This document shows positions 33,753 through 42,916 of a stretch of 64,000 nt of DNA, one piece after another. Source of the stretch: Nocardia exalbida NBRC 100660 (lineage in GTDB: Bacteria > Actinomycetota > Actinomycetes > Mycobacteriales > Mycobacteriaceae); contig NZ_BAFZ01000126.1 of the NCBI RefSeq assembly GCF_000308575.1, positions 62,001 to 126,000 of the forward strand, written 5' to 3'. Position 1 is the stretch's first letter, and each line of letters starts with the position of its first letter. Below the pieces are notes generated by a model. The model saw nothing but the letters and a program-made list of their open reading frames with translations. It did not search any database and was not told where the DNA came from. The position numbers and the translations under genes are program-made.

Positions 33753-34931
33753 TCACCGCACCGGAGGCAGGGTCCGCTCGTTCGGATCCACACCCGGCGG
33801 CATGTGCGCGCCGTTGTTGGGCACGTCGGGCCGCGGCGCGTTGGCGGCACCACGGATCTGCTGACCCGGCGGCGGGTTCTCGCAGTAGTTCCACATCGGG
33901 ATCGTGCCGTCCTGCACGACCTCGTTGCGCATCTTCGGAGTGTTGTAGGTGCAGAATGGCCGCGGCCAGATGTCGATCATCGCGTGGAACTCGCCGTCGT
34001 GCGCCGGGACGCCGAGCGCCTCGCCACCGAGCGCGAGCGAGGGGAACAGCGCGCGCAGCGCGGGCAGCCGCAGCTGCGCCGCCTTCGTGATGGCCTGGAA
34101 GTTGGTCGCCAGGCTGGTGATCGGATCGGCCGTCCGGTCCACCACCGCGCCGAGGCTGGTGAGCTGGCCCGGCGCCTGGTCCAGCACGCGCTGCAATTCC
34201 GCGTTCGCGTTGTTGAACTGCTCGAACAGCACGCCGGAGTTGCGGGTCAGCGTGGCCAGATCGGGCTGTGCGTTGGACGTGGTGCTCGCGATGGTGCGCA
34301 GATTGGTGATCAGGTTCGTGGTCTGCGGCAGCAACGAGTCCAGGCCCGCCGTCGCCAGGCTGATCCCGTTGACCAGGCCGCGCAGCTGATCCGGGCCGCC
34401 GCTGAGCGCGATGTCCAGCTCGTTCAGGATGACCTGGAAGTGCTCCGGGTTGATCTGCGCGATCAGGGCGCTGGAGTTGTCCAGCACCGACCACACCGGC
34501 GTGGGCGTGTGGATCCTGTCCGGATCGAACTTGATCACCGCGCCGTTGGCCAGAAACGGCCCCTTTTCGGCATTCGGCCGGAAGTCGATGTACTGCTCAC
34601 CCGCGCCCGACAGGGCCTGCACCGCGATCTGCGTGTCCACCGGGATCTTGTACTTCGACTCGATCTGCGCGGTGGCAGCGATGGCCTGGCCGCGATCGGA
34701 CAGCTCGATCGATGTCACCTTGCCGATGCGCCACCCGCGCAACGTCACGTCGTTGCCGGGTTGCAGACCACCGGAACGATCCAGATTCACCGTGACGGTG
34801 TAGTCGGACCGCAGCGGGTTCACCCGCATGACGTTCAGCAGCAGGTACGTCGCGCCGACCAGCAGCACGAGCACCAGGCCCACGTTCGACAGGAAGATCT
34901 TGCTTCCGAACAGTTTGCGCGCCGAGGTCAT
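33753..34931 (-). CDS. mceF: Mce-family protein, position F
   Basis: A 392-residue substrate-binding-type subunit of the lipid importer, anchored by one N-terminal helix (about 13-33, LSNVGLVLVLLVGATYLLL). The MlaD/MCE domain follows: LDRSGGLQPGNDVTLRGWRIGKV (about 50-75) and VDTQIAVQALSGAGEQYIDF. The rest (about 150-300) is alpha-helical with regular Leu spacing, consistent with the tunnel-forming part of Mce hexamers. The Pro/Asn-rich C-terminal 60 residues are probably disordered. Its ATG overlaps the mceE stop by 4 bases. Confidence 0.92.
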   Translation of the reverse strand: MTSARKLFGSKIFLSNVGLVLVLLVGATYLLLNVMRVNPLRSDYTVTVNLDRSGGLQPGNDVTLRGWRIGKVTSIELSDRGQAIAATAQIESKYKIPVDTQIAVQALSGAGEQYIDFRPNAEKGPFLANGAVIKFDPDRIHTPTPVWSVLDNSSALIAQINPEHFQVILNELDIALSGGPDQLRGLVNGISLATAGLDSLLPQTTNLITNLRTIASTTSNAQPDLATLTRNSGVLFEQFNNANAELQRVLDQAPGQLTSLGAVVDRTADPITSLATNFQAITKAAQLRLPALRALFPSLALGGEALGVPAHDGEFHAMIDIWPRPFCTYNTPKMRNEVVQDGTIPMWNYCENPPPGQQIRGAANAPRPDVPNNGAHMPPGVDPNERTLPPVR

Positions 34932-36030
34932 CGCTGTCCTCCCACCCGGCCCTGCACCAATTGCAGCACCTGGATCAGGCTGCCCGCGAAGTCCTGCAGG
35001 TCGTTGAGGTCCTGGAGCTTGCCGTGCTGCGGATCGGTGAGCGCGCTGATGTCGAGGTTGGTCGCGGTCGCGTACACCGCGAAGCTGCTGCCGCGGAAGG
35101 TCGCGTCGACCTTCGGCCGCAGCACCCGTAGTCGATCGAGCAGGACGCCGAAGCCGTCACCGGTCTTGGCTATCGCGTCCATCAGCTGGTGGGTGTTCTC
35201 CAGCAGCCCGTTCAAGCTCTCGGTCGAGGTGTTCGCGTAATCGCCGAGGGCGGCACTGGCGGTGGACAACTTGGCGAGCAGATTGCCGAGGGCCCGGTTG
35301 TTCTCGGCGATGGCGCCGATCATCTGCGGCAGCGTGTCGGCCACCTCGCCGAGTTCCGACCGCCTGCCCTCGATGGTGTTGGCGAGGGTGCTGAACTCAC
35401 CGAGCACACTGTCCACCCGGGCGGAGTTGTTGTTCAGACTGCCGACCACGCCGGTCATCTCGGTGATCAGGTGGGCGAGCTGCTCGCCGCGGCCGCCGAC
35501 GATGGAGTCCAGCTCGGAACCCAGCTTGGACAGGCTGGCGATGCCGCCGCCGTTGAACAGCATGGAGACGGAGATGAGCAACTGTTCGACGGTCGCGCCC
35601 GCGGAGGTGCTGTCGAGGGTGAGCGTGTCACCGTCGTGCAGCATGTCCGCGCCGGGTTCGGTCTTGGGCTTGGACACCGCGACGAACACATCACCCAGCG
35701 GGGTGGCCTGACGCAGTTCCGCCGTGCTGCCCTTGGGCAACTCGATGTCCTTGCGGATGGTCAAGTCCACGACGGCCTGGAAGTTCTTGGTCTTGATGTC
35801 GGTGACCACGCCGACATCCGAACCACCGATCTTCACCTTCGCCTGGTCGGGCAGGTTCAGCGCGTTCTCGAAGACCGCGTGGATCGTGTAGGTCTCCCCG
35901 CCCTGACCCGGTTTCGGCAACGGCAGCTTCTCCACCGTGAGCCCGCAGCCGGAGGTGACCGCCACACCGGCTACCGCGGCGACGGCGACCAGCGTCCCCT
36001 GTGTGCCTTGATCGTCATTCGGTACGTCAT
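34928..36030 (-). pseudogene. mceE: Mce-family lipoprotein, position E, frameshifted in the signal peptide
   Basis: The ATG at 36030 overlaps the mceD stop by 4 bases, as at every other mce junction, and encodes MTYRMTIKAHRG. The frame is then lost. In the next frame TLVAVAAVAGVAVTSGCGL follows, completing a perfect lipoprotein signal peptide with its lipid-anchoring Cys. One missing G in the run at 35996-35999 (CCCC on the plus strand) explains it. The remaining body is intact: MCE domain (NLPDQAKVKIGGSDVGVV), then the helical region to VGGQR, 367 residues when repaired. Initiation at the downstream GTG (35965) would lack the membrane-targeting segment. Confidence 0.8.
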
Positions 36031-37136
36031 TTCGTCAGTCCGAGCAGTGCGGCGGTGAGCCCGTAGTCGGGTCCGAAGTCCTGCATGTTTCCGGTACGGC
36101 AGCCGTCGGCCTTCATCTGGATGCGCTCACAGAACAGGCTGACGATCTCACCCGACAGCGCGGTGCCGATCACCGCGTGCAGCCGGACGTACCCGTGCTC
36201 GCGGTTGATGATGTTGTCGACGTTCTGCATGACCATCGGTGCCAGGTCGGCGACTTCGGTGAGGCCGTAGGCGTTGTCGCGCAACTGCTGGGTCACGTTG
36301 GTCAGACCGGTCATCGTGCCGGACAACTGGCTCTCGTACTGCGTGAACGTGGTGCTGGTGTTGCGCAGGAAGGCGAGGAGTTGATCGAGCGTGGCCTGGA
36401 GACCGGGCGCTTGATCGGCGAGCAGGCCGGTCATCTGGGTCACCCGGTTGCTGAAATCGCGCACCGACTGGTCGTTGTCGGCCAGCATGGTGGTGAGGTC
36501 GTTCAGCTTGATGATGATGCTGGAGATCGCGTCCTTGTTGTCCACACCGACCTTCAGCGCGCTGGACAGCGCGTTGAGGGTGTCACGGATCTTCTCGCCG
36601 TTGCCGTTGAGCATCGGGTAGAGCACCCGGCCCGACAGCGGGCCGATGCCCTCCTGGCCCGGCTCCGGCTTCAGCGCGGCGGCGAACTGATCGATGGTCT
36701 TGATCATCGTGTCCAGCTCGACCGGCGTCTTGGTCCTGGCCTTGGGCAGGTGCGCGCCGTCGGCCAGGGTCGCACCACCGGTGTAGACCGGGGTGAGTTC
36801 GATGTGCCGGTCGGTCACGATGGACGGCGAGATGATCGCGGCGATGGCGTCCTTCGGGATCTTCACGTCCTTGTCGATGGACATGTGCACCTCGATCAGG
36901 GTGCCTTTGGGGACGATCTTGTCGACCTTGCCGACGTCGAGCCCGAGCACCGTGATCGGATTGCCCTCGTAGATGCCCGCGATGTTGTCGAAGTCCGCGG
37001 TGAACTGCAGGGTGGTGCCCAGCGCGTTGTTCACCGAACTCGGCAGCAGCGAACAGCTGCCGATCGTGAGCGCGGCGGCGCTGATCATGAACGCCTTCGC
37101 GACGGTCCTCAGCGGAAAGCCCGTGCGGAATCTCAT
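36027..37136 (-). CDS. mceD: Mce-family protein, position D
   Basis: A 369-residue Mce subunit. The ATG at 37136 overlaps mceC by 4 bases. The N-terminal hydrophobic segment (AFMISAAALTIGSCSLL, about 14-32) includes a lipobox-like IGSC, so this subunit may also be lipidated. The MCE domain is NIAGIYEGNPITVLGLDVGKVDKI (about 50-72) and DAIAAIISPSIVTDRHIEL. A long helical tail with many Leu/Met/Asn heptads follows, ending with a globular Cys-containing segment (LFCERIQMKADGCRTG). Confidence 0.92.
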   Translation of the reverse strand: MRFRTGFPLRTVAKAFMISAAALTIGSCSLLPSSVNNALGTTLQFTADFDNIAGIYEGNPITVLGLDVGKVDKIVPKGTLIEVHMSIDKDVKIPKDAIAAIISPSIVTDRHIELTPVYTGGATLADGAHLPKARTKTPVELDTMIKTIDQFAAALKPEPGQEGIGPLSGRVLYPMLNGNGEKIRDTLNALSSALKVGVDNKDAISSIIIKLNDLTTMLADNDQSVRDFSNRVTQMTGLLADQAPGLQATLDQLLAFLRNTSTTFTQYESQLSGTMTGLTNVTQQLRDNAYGLTEVADLAPMVMQNVDNIINREHGYVRLHAVIGTALSGEIVSLFCERIQMKADGCRTGNMQDFGPDYGLTAALLGLTK

Positions 37137-38134
37137 CCCTGGCACCCCTCGATGACTTGGGCGAAGCACAACCAGTTGTCCGGGAACAGCCACGGCAGGC
37201 CGACATCGCCGTATGGACCGCTGCCGCCCCAGGAGTTCGCCAGGTAGCGCAGGGTCGGCGGCATGATCGACAGCATCCGATCCAGGTTGTCCTTGTTCTT
37301 CTGCAGGCCCTCGGCCATGGTGTTCAGCTGCTGGATGGTCGGGCCGAGCTGATCGTTGTTCTCTGCGCCGATCGCCTCCAGCTGCTTGGTCAGCGCGGCG
37401 ACGTTGTCCAGCAACTGGCGCAGCAGTGCCTGGCGCTCCATCACCCGATTGGCGATGGCCTCACCCTGGGTGATCACCAGCAGGATGCTGTTGCGGTTGT
37501 CGCCGAGGATCCGGGTGACCCGGTCCAAGTCCTTCAGCAGGGTGTCCACCTCGGCCTTGCGGCTGTCGATCACCTTGGCCAGCGCGCCGACGCTGTCCAG
37601 CGCCTGGGCGGTGAGCTGGGGCGAGCCGTTCATCTGCTCGTTGATCAGGTTCAGCGAGTCGGCCAGCTTCTTGGTGTCGAGCGCTTCGAACTTCGGCGTG
37701 CCGACCTGCACGACGTCGGCCAGGTTGTACGGCACCGTGGTGTTGGACACCGGGATCCGCTTGCCCTTCAGGCCCGAACCGTCGCCCGGCTCGAGGTCGA
37801 CGTACCTGGCACCGAGCAGCGTGGCCATCTTGATCGATGCGCGCGCGTCCGGGCCGAGTTTCACGTCGTCGCTGACGCTCAGCGTAAGCAGCACGTGACT
37901 GCCCTCGAGTTCGGCGTCGACCACCCGCCCGGAGGACACCCCCGCGATGTTCACCTTGTCGCCGACCCGGATACCTGCGGCCTGCACGAACTCGGCCTTG
38001 ATCGACTGCTCGCCGACGCCGAGGAGCTTGTAGACGCTGGACACCACCAGCAGCACGACGATGAGGACACCGCCGATGACGCCCAACCAGAAGAACCGGT
38101 TGCTTTCGAACCTGGACCTGAGTTTCGTCATCAT
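37133..38134 (-). CDS. mceC: Mce-family protein, position C
   Basis: A 333-residue Mce subunit. The start is ATG 38134, overlapping the mceB stop by 4 bases; a second ATG follows at once. The anchor helix is FWLGVIGGVLIVVLLVVSSV (about 14-33). The MCE domain has AAGIRVGDKVNIAGVSSGRV (about 52-71) and ASIKMATLLGARYVDLEPG. The helical region from about 130 to 290 is rich in Gln/Leu/Asn heptads and forms the central channel in known Mce structures. C-terminal residues include LCFAQVIEGCQ, a probable disulfide pair. Confidence 0.92.
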   Translation of the reverse strand: MMTKLRSRFESNRFFWLGVIGGVLIVVLLVVSSVYKLLGVGEQSIKAEFVQAAGIRVGDKVNIAGVSSGRVVDAELEGSHVLLTLSVSDDVKLGPDARASIKMATLLGARYVDLEPGDGSGLKGKRIPVSNTTVPYNLADVVQVGTPKFEALDTKKLADSLNLINEQMNGSPQLTAQALDSVGALAKVIDSRKAEVDTLLKDLDRVTRILGDNRNSILLVITQGEAIANRVMERQALLRQLLDNVAALTKQLEAIGAENNDQLGPTIQQLNTMAEGLQKNKDNLDRMLSIMPPTLRYLANSWGGSGPYGDVGLPWLFPDNWLCFAQVIEGCQG

Positions 38135-39174
38135 GGGCGGCACACCGCCGAGTGCGAGGTGCCACCGATCTGCGAGAACAGACCGCGGGGAAAGAGGACA
38201 CCGTAGAGCGACAAGTCCAGCCCGCACAGGTAGGCGTTGGCGTAACCGCCCTCCGAGGTGTGCCTACCCGCCGCGGACAGGACGTTCGGCAGGTCGATCG
38301 CCGCTTGATCGAGCTTGGCGCCGTTGTCCAGCAACAGCGTCAACGCGGCGCTGGTGGAGTTCTGGGCGGTGCGCAGGCTCGGCTGGATCCGGTCCATCAT
38401 GCCGACCAGCGACGTGGTCGCGGACGCGATCTGCTCGGTCGAGCCGAGCAACGACTGCCCTTGTTCGTACAGCCCGCCGATCAAGGCCCGGGTCTGGGTC
38501 ACCAGGGTCTCCAATTCATCACCTCGTTTCGCCAACCCCGACATCACGCCCGAGAGGTTGGTGATCACATCGGACAGGATCGCGTCCCTGCGCTGGAAGT
38601 CGGTGGCCAGCTGGGCGGCCTGCACGATGAACGCGCTCAACGAGACGCCGTCGCCCTGCAATGCCTGGATGAAGGTCTCCGACAGCCGGTTGACCTGCTC
38701 GGGCTGCAACACCTGGAACAGCGGCTGGAATCCGTTGAGCAGACCGGACACATCGAACGACGGCTCGGTCCGATCGATCGGGATGGAACCGTTGTTCTTC
38801 AACGGCGCCGGGCTCGACGCCTTGCCTGGAGCCAGGGCCACGTACCGCTGACCGATCAGGTTCTGGTAGCGGACCAGCGCTTTGGTGTCGTTGTAGATCG
38901 TCTGGTCGCGCTGCACGACGAAGGTGACCTTCGCGACCGACTTCTTCAGATTCGCGTCGCGGCCCCGCTCGATCTTCTCGACCTTGCCCACCCGCACGCC
39001 CGCCATGCGGACGTCGTCGCCCTCGTGCAAACCGAGCACGTCGGAGAACGTCGCGGAGTAGGTGTAGGTGTCCCCGTTGACAATGCGCGCCAGCGTGTTC
39101 CACACCACCACCGTGACCAGAATCGACACGATGGCGAAGATGGTGAAGCCGATGAGCGGCTTGCGAATGCTCAT
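38131..39174 (-). CDS. mceB: Mce-family protein, position B
   Basis: A 347-residue Mce subunit that starts 4 bases inside the end of mceA. The anchor is PLIGFTIFAIVSILVTVVVW (about 6-25). The MCE domain reads VLGLHEGDDVRMAGVRVGKVEKIERG (about 45-72), then NLIGQRYVALAPGKA. Residues 140-300 are helical. The C-terminus has two Cys (AYLCGLDLSLYG, SAVCRP). As one of six different Mce chains it is expected to form part of a heteromeric tube carrying lipid from the outer envelope to the permease. Confidence 0.92.
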   Translation of the reverse strand: MSIRKPLIGFTIFAIVSILVTVVVWNTLARIVNGDTYTYSATFSDVLGLHEGDDVRMAGVRVGKVEKIERGRDANLKKSVAKVTFVVQRDQTIYNDTKALVRYQNLIGQRYVALAPGKASSPAPLKNNGSIPIDRTEPSFDVSGLLNGFQPLFQVLQPEQVNRLSETFIQALQGDGVSLSAFIVQAAQLATDFQRRDAILSDVITNLSGVMSGLAKRGDELETLVTQTRALIGGLYEQGQSLLGSTEQIASATTSLVGMMDRIQPSLRTAQNSTSAALTLLLDNGAKLDQAAIDLPNVLSAAGRHTSEGGYANAYLCGLDLSLYGVLFPRGLFSQIGGTSHSAVCRP

Positions 39175-40661
39175 CGTCCGGCACCGTTGTCGGACACCTG
39201 CATGGTTCCGCCCTTCAGAATCGAGCTCAGCAGCAGATATTCGGCGGTGGTCGGCTTGCGGCCGAGCAGCGCGGGGATCGCCGAGTCACCCCGGTAGGAG
39301 ATCGGCGCCGCCGAGGGGGTGCCTTCGGGCGCGGCGGCCGGCGCGACGGGCGCCGGAGCCGCGGCAGGCGGAAGCAGACCCTGCGGCAGCATCGGGAACA
39401 GGCCTTCGAGCGGAGTGCCCGCGAACGGAGCGGGTGCACCGCCGGTGGGAGCGGCCGCGGTGGCGCGGTTCGGGTCCGGAGTGGTCACGCCGGGGATCAG
39501 CGGCAGGCCGGGCATCGGCACGACCGGGGGAAGCCCGGCAGCCGAGGCGAGCGCGCGCGGCTTCAGCTGTTCGGGCAGCTCGCCGACGTCGGCGACGGCG
39601 GGAGCGGTGAAGCAGCTCGGCCCGACCATGTCGCCGTAGCGCGGGCAGTCGGCCACGGTGTAGGGCCGGTACGGCGTGAGGGTGATGCCCGCGTCCCAGA
39701 CCTGCTGCTTCTGCGGGCCCCACTTGAACGTGGTGTCCATCCGGCGCATGGTCTCACTGAGGTTCAGCAGGCTCCTGGTGATCGCGTCCGGGTCCGCGGC
39801 GAGTGCGCCGAACATGTCGTTCGTGCCCGCGGTGACCTCGATGCCGACGTTCGGGTTGCGGGCGAACAGGTCGTTGACCGTGTCGATGGTGCCCGAGGTA
39901 CCGGTGATCAACGCGACCAGCTCGCCGCGGCGGTCGGCGATGGTGCGCGCGGTCTGCACCGAGGTGCCGAGCACGTCGACCAGCTCGGGTGCGGACTGGT
40001 TGAGCGCGTTGAACGAGGCGGAGAAGTCACCCAGCAGCGCACCGAGATCGGGAATCGACTCGTCCACGGCCAGCAGCCAGCGGTCCAGCCGCTCGACGGT
40101 GGAGCCGGGCACCCGGCCGCTGCCGTCCAGCGCCTGCGACAGGGTGCCCAGCACCCGGCCGAACTGCACCGGATCGATCTTGTCGAGGATGTTGCGGACC
40201 GTGGTGAGCGTGTCCTGCAACGCGATGGTTCCCTTGCTGCGGTCTTCCTCGATGACCGAACCCTCGTGCAGGTACTGGTCGGCGGGGCCGTTGAAGACGA
40301 GTTCGACGGAGGTGACGGCGAACAGATTGCTCGGCACCACGCGAGCGGTCACGTTGGCCGGGATGTCGTCGGCGAACTCCGGCTTCATCTCGATCCGGAC
40401 CTTCTGCAGTTCGCCTTTGGCCGCGATGTCGACGGTCTTCACCGCGCCGACGAGCACGCCGCGGAACTTGACGTCGGCCTGCTCGGGCAGACCGTCACCC
40501 GTTGTGGTCAGGTTCGCGGTGACGTTGACCTTCTCCTGGAAGAACCCTTTGTAGCGCAGCATCAGGAAGCTCAGCACCAGCGCGAACACGACCAGACCGC
40601 ACACGCCCGCGATGAACAGCTGCCGCATCGTGGGCCCGCGCCCACTGGGATCGATGATCAT
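39171..40661 (-). CDS. mceA: Mce-family protein, position A, with long Pro/Ala tail
   Basis: A 496-residue first Mce subunit. The anchor helix is QLFIAGVCGLVVFALVLSFL (about 13-33), and an internal ATG at 40628 is an alternative start. The MCE domain has GDGLPEQADVKFRGVLVGAVKTV and VPSNLFAVTSVELVFNGP. Helical heptads fill about 130-300. Residues 375-470 are Pro/Ala/Gly-rich (PTGGAPAPFAGTPLEG), so the protein is longer than many MceA proteins and the tail may cross the cell wall. The yrbEB stop is 7 bases upstream. Confidence 0.92.
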   Translation of the reverse strand: MIIDPSGRGPTMRQLFIAGVCGLVVFALVLSFLMLRYKGFFQEKVNVTANLTTTGDGLPEQADVKFRGVLVGAVKTVDIAAKGELQKVRIEMKPEFADDIPANVTARVVPSNLFAVTSVELVFNGPADQYLHEGSVIEEDRSKGTIALQDTLTTVRNILDKIDPVQFGRVLGTLSQALDGSGRVPGSTVERLDRWLLAVDESIPDLGALLGDFSASFNALNQSAPELVDVLGTSVQTARTIADRRGELVALITGTSGTIDTVNDLFARNPNVGIEVTAGTNDMFGALAADPDAITRSLLNLSETMRRMDTTFKWGPQKQQVWDAGITLTPYRPYTVADCPRYGDMVGPSCFTAPAVADVGELPEQLKPRALASAAGLPPVVPMPGLPLIPGVTTPDPNRATAAAPTGGAPAPFAGTPLEGLFPMLPQGLLPPAAAPAPVAPAAAPEGTPSAAPISYRGDSAIPALLGRKPTTAEYLLLSSILKGGTMQVSDNGAGR

Positions 40662-40668
40662 CTGGTGT

Positions 40669-41532
40669 CTACCCCGAGATCCGGATGCCGGGGTTGATGC
40701 CCCAGATCGCCAATGTCATGAACAGGTTCGCGAAAACGACCGCGATGATGCACATCTTGATCGCGCGGCCCGCGGCCACGCCGACGCCCTCGGGGCCACC
40801 GGAGGCGAAGAAGCCGTAGTAGCACTGGATGAACGTGGTGATCGCGACGAACAGGATCGCCTTGATCAGCGAATAGACGACGTCGGCCGGGACGAGGAAC
40901 TGATAGAAGTAGTGCTGGTAGGTGCCCACGGCGGTACCGCCGATCAGCTGCACGGTCAGCGAGCAGGACACGTAGGCCATCGTGAGGCCCAGGCAGTAGA
41001 GCGGGATGATGGCGATCATCGCCGCGAACATCCTGGTGCTGATCAGGTAGGGCAGCGGCCGGATGGCGATGGACTCCAGCGCGTCGATCTCCTCGGAGAT
41101 GCGCATGGCGCCGAGCTGCGCGGTGAACCGGCAGCCCGCCTGAGCGGCGAAGGCCAGCGTGGCGAGCAGCGGGCCGAGTTCGCGAGTCGTGGCGAACGCC
41201 GAGATCGCGCCGGTGATCGGGCTCAGGCCGAGCAGGTTCAGCGAGTTGTAACCCTGGATGCCGACGGTCATGCCGCCGAAGGCGCTCAGAATGACGACGA
41301 CGCCGATGGTGCCGCCGCCGACGACGAGATTGCCGTTGCCCCAGGTGACGTCGGAGAGCAGGCGCCACACTTCCTTGGGGTAGTGCTTGAGCGCCAGCGG
41401 AATCGAGCCGATCGAGCGCAACAGGAAGAACACCTGGTGGCCGAGCCTGGCGAGCCAATCGACCGGCGCCTGGGCCGATTTCCGGATCGTCTGGAGAGGC
41501 CGCAGCAGCGGCGGTACATAGGTTGATGACAC
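40669..41532 (-). CDS. yrbEB: YrbE-type ABC permease, second subunit
   Basis: A 287-residue MlaE-family permease for the Mce importer. Six or so hydrophobic segments span about residues 50-285. Family motifs are TTRELGPLLATLAFAAQAGC (about 115-135), GAMRISEEIDALESIAIRPL (about 140-160, the EExDA coupling helix) and FFASGGPEGVGVAAGRA (about 240). It pairs with the preceding YrbE to form the membrane core. It would be driven by an MceG/MkL-type ATPase, which is not in this window. The yrbEA stop lies 4 bases upstream. Confidence 0.93.
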   Translation of the reverse strand: MSSTYVPPLLRPLQTIRKSAQAPVDWLARLGHQVFFLLRSIGSIPLALKHYPKEVWRLLSDVTWGNGNLVVGGGTIGVVVILSAFGGMTVGIQGYNSLNLLGLSPITGAISAFATTRELGPLLATLAFAAQAGCRFTAQLGAMRISEEIDALESIAIRPLPYLISTRMFAAMIAIIPLYCLGLTMAYVSCSLTVQLIGGTAVGTYQHYFYQFLVPADVVYSLIKAILFVAITTFIQCYYGFFASGGPEGVGVAAGRAIKMCIIAVVFANLFMTLAIWGINPGIRISG

Positions 41533-41536
41533 CGGC

Positions 41537-42391
41537 TCAGACCACCTGTGACGGGAATAGTGCGTTGTAAACCTGGGTGATGATGAGGTTCACCCCGAAC
41601 AGCATGATGGTGGAGCCCACCACCGCGGAATTCACCGAGTTCGCGACACCGCCGGGACCACCGCGGGTGTTCAATCCGGTATCGCAGGCGATGATTGCCG
41701 CCAGCAGGCCGAAAATCAGCGATTTCACCAGTGCGACAAGAAGATCGGTGGTCACGGCGAACGACGAGAAGGTGCCGACATAGGAGCCCGGCGTGCCGTT
41801 CTGCGCGAATATATTGAAGATATAGCCGGTCAGGAATCCCACGAAGACGACGAAGCCGCACAGCAGCACGCTCACCAGCATCGCCGCGCCGAGCCGCGGA
41901 GCGACCAGCCTGCGCATGGGGTCGACGCCCATGACCTTCATGGCGTCGATCTCCTCGCGGATGGTGCGCGAGCCGAGATCGGCGCAGACCGCGGAGCCGA
42001 CGGCGCCCGCGATCATCAGCGAGGTGACCAGCGGGGCGCCCTGCTGGATGATGCCGAGGCCGTTGGCCGCGCCGATGAACGAGGTGGCGCCGACCTGGCC
42101 GGCGACCGATCCGACCTGGATGGAGACGATGACGCCGATCGGGATGGCGACGAGCAGCGTCGGCGCCGCGGAGACGCTGGCCATGAACGCGCACTGCCGG
42201 ACGAACTCGGCGAAGGGGAAGCGCCTGCGGAAAATCGAGACGAACAGTTCGGCGACAGCCGCGAAGCCCATCGTGATCTGCCTGCCGAAGGTCTCCAGCG
42301 AACGCTTCGGATGATCCTGCCAGTAAGACCTCGTCCAATCGGCCGCGCCACTGAACCGTGACCCTGATGGTGGACTCTCGGTCGACTGCAC
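41537..42391 (-). CDS. yrbEA: YrbE-type ABC permease, first subunit
   Basis: A 284-residue MlaE-family permease that starts the operon at GTG 42391 with GGAGGATTAGCCA upstream. The coupling-helix motif SRTIREEIDAMKVMGVDPMR (about 140-160) is intact, as is RGGPGGVANSVNSAVVGS near residue 245. Hydrophobic segments alternate across the chain. The whole unit yrbEA-yrbEB-mceA-F is tightly packed with 4-base overlaps or gaps below 8 bases. The mce type (cholesterol, fatty acid or other) cannot be decided from sequence alone. Confidence 0.93.
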   Translation of the reverse strand: MQSTESPPSGSRFSGAADWTRSYWQDHPKRSLETFGRQITMGFAAVAELFVSIFRRRFPFAEFVRQCAFMASVSAAPTLLVAIPIGVIVSIQVGSVAGQVGATSFIGAANGLGIIQQGAPLVTSLMIAGAVGSAVCADLGSRTIREEIDAMKVMGVDPMRRLVAPRLGAAMLVSVLLCGFVVFVGFLTGYIFNIFAQNGTPGSYVGTFSSFAVTTDLLVALVKSLIFGLLAAIIACDTGLNTRGGPGGVANSVNSAVVGSTIMLFGVNLIITQVYNALFPSQVV

Positions 42392-42916
42392 TGGCTAATC
42401 CTCCTCGACGCCGGTTGGCTGCCCCGGCGACTCGTTTGCTTGACGCACCTTACTACGGAGTAGTGCAGAACACACCATCCCCTTGTGATCGCAGTCATAG
42501 ATGTCCCTCACCGCTGCCGGAAAGCAATGGTTAAGCCGTGGAACATTGGGAACGACCCCAAAGACGGCGGCCCGAGCTCTGGCACAACCTACAGCCCAGC
42601 TGCGCGAATCCGGGATCCACAACGGCGATTCGGCTAATTTCCTCGGATAATTCTCATCGAAAATCCGATTTGTTTCCGGAGACCAACACAACGGCTCCTT
42701 ACTATCACTCGGACACTAACGTCCACAGGCTTTTCACAATTGTGATAGCCGAATGCTATTAGGCGCGTAAGATACATTCCATCTCAGTTGTACGAAATAG
42801 GGTTGAAGCGCGGAGCAGTGGGGACAACCCCGTAGTGGTGACGCGCCCGAGATCGTTTACTGACACGATGGGTGCGACAGATTGATATCGTGCGGGCTTC
42901 CGACGTCTGGAGGGAC
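42392..42916. other. Intergenic promoter region upstream of the mce operon and protease
   Basis: About 525 bases, more AT-rich than the surroundings, between divergent genes. It holds the dyad ACTAC-GGA-GTAGT at 42452-42464, upstream of yrbEA, and two similar 51-54-base segments (42529-42579 and 42801-42854) in the same orientation. I found no KstR-like or other named operator. Open frames here have no start signals. Confidence 0.5.
42452..42464. promoter_or_regulatory. Dyad upstream of yrbEA, candidate operator
   Basis: ACTAC-GGA-GTAGT is a perfect 5-bp inverted repeat around 3 bases, about 60 bases before the yrbEA start and probably within its promoter. It could bind a TetR- or GntR-type repressor of the mce operon; no such gene is adjacent. 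Confidence 0.35.

Noticed and set aside
42395..42691. 98-codon minus-strand ORF upstream of yrbEA
   Set aside because: It covers the ribosome site and promoter region of yrbEA and its composition is not protein-like.
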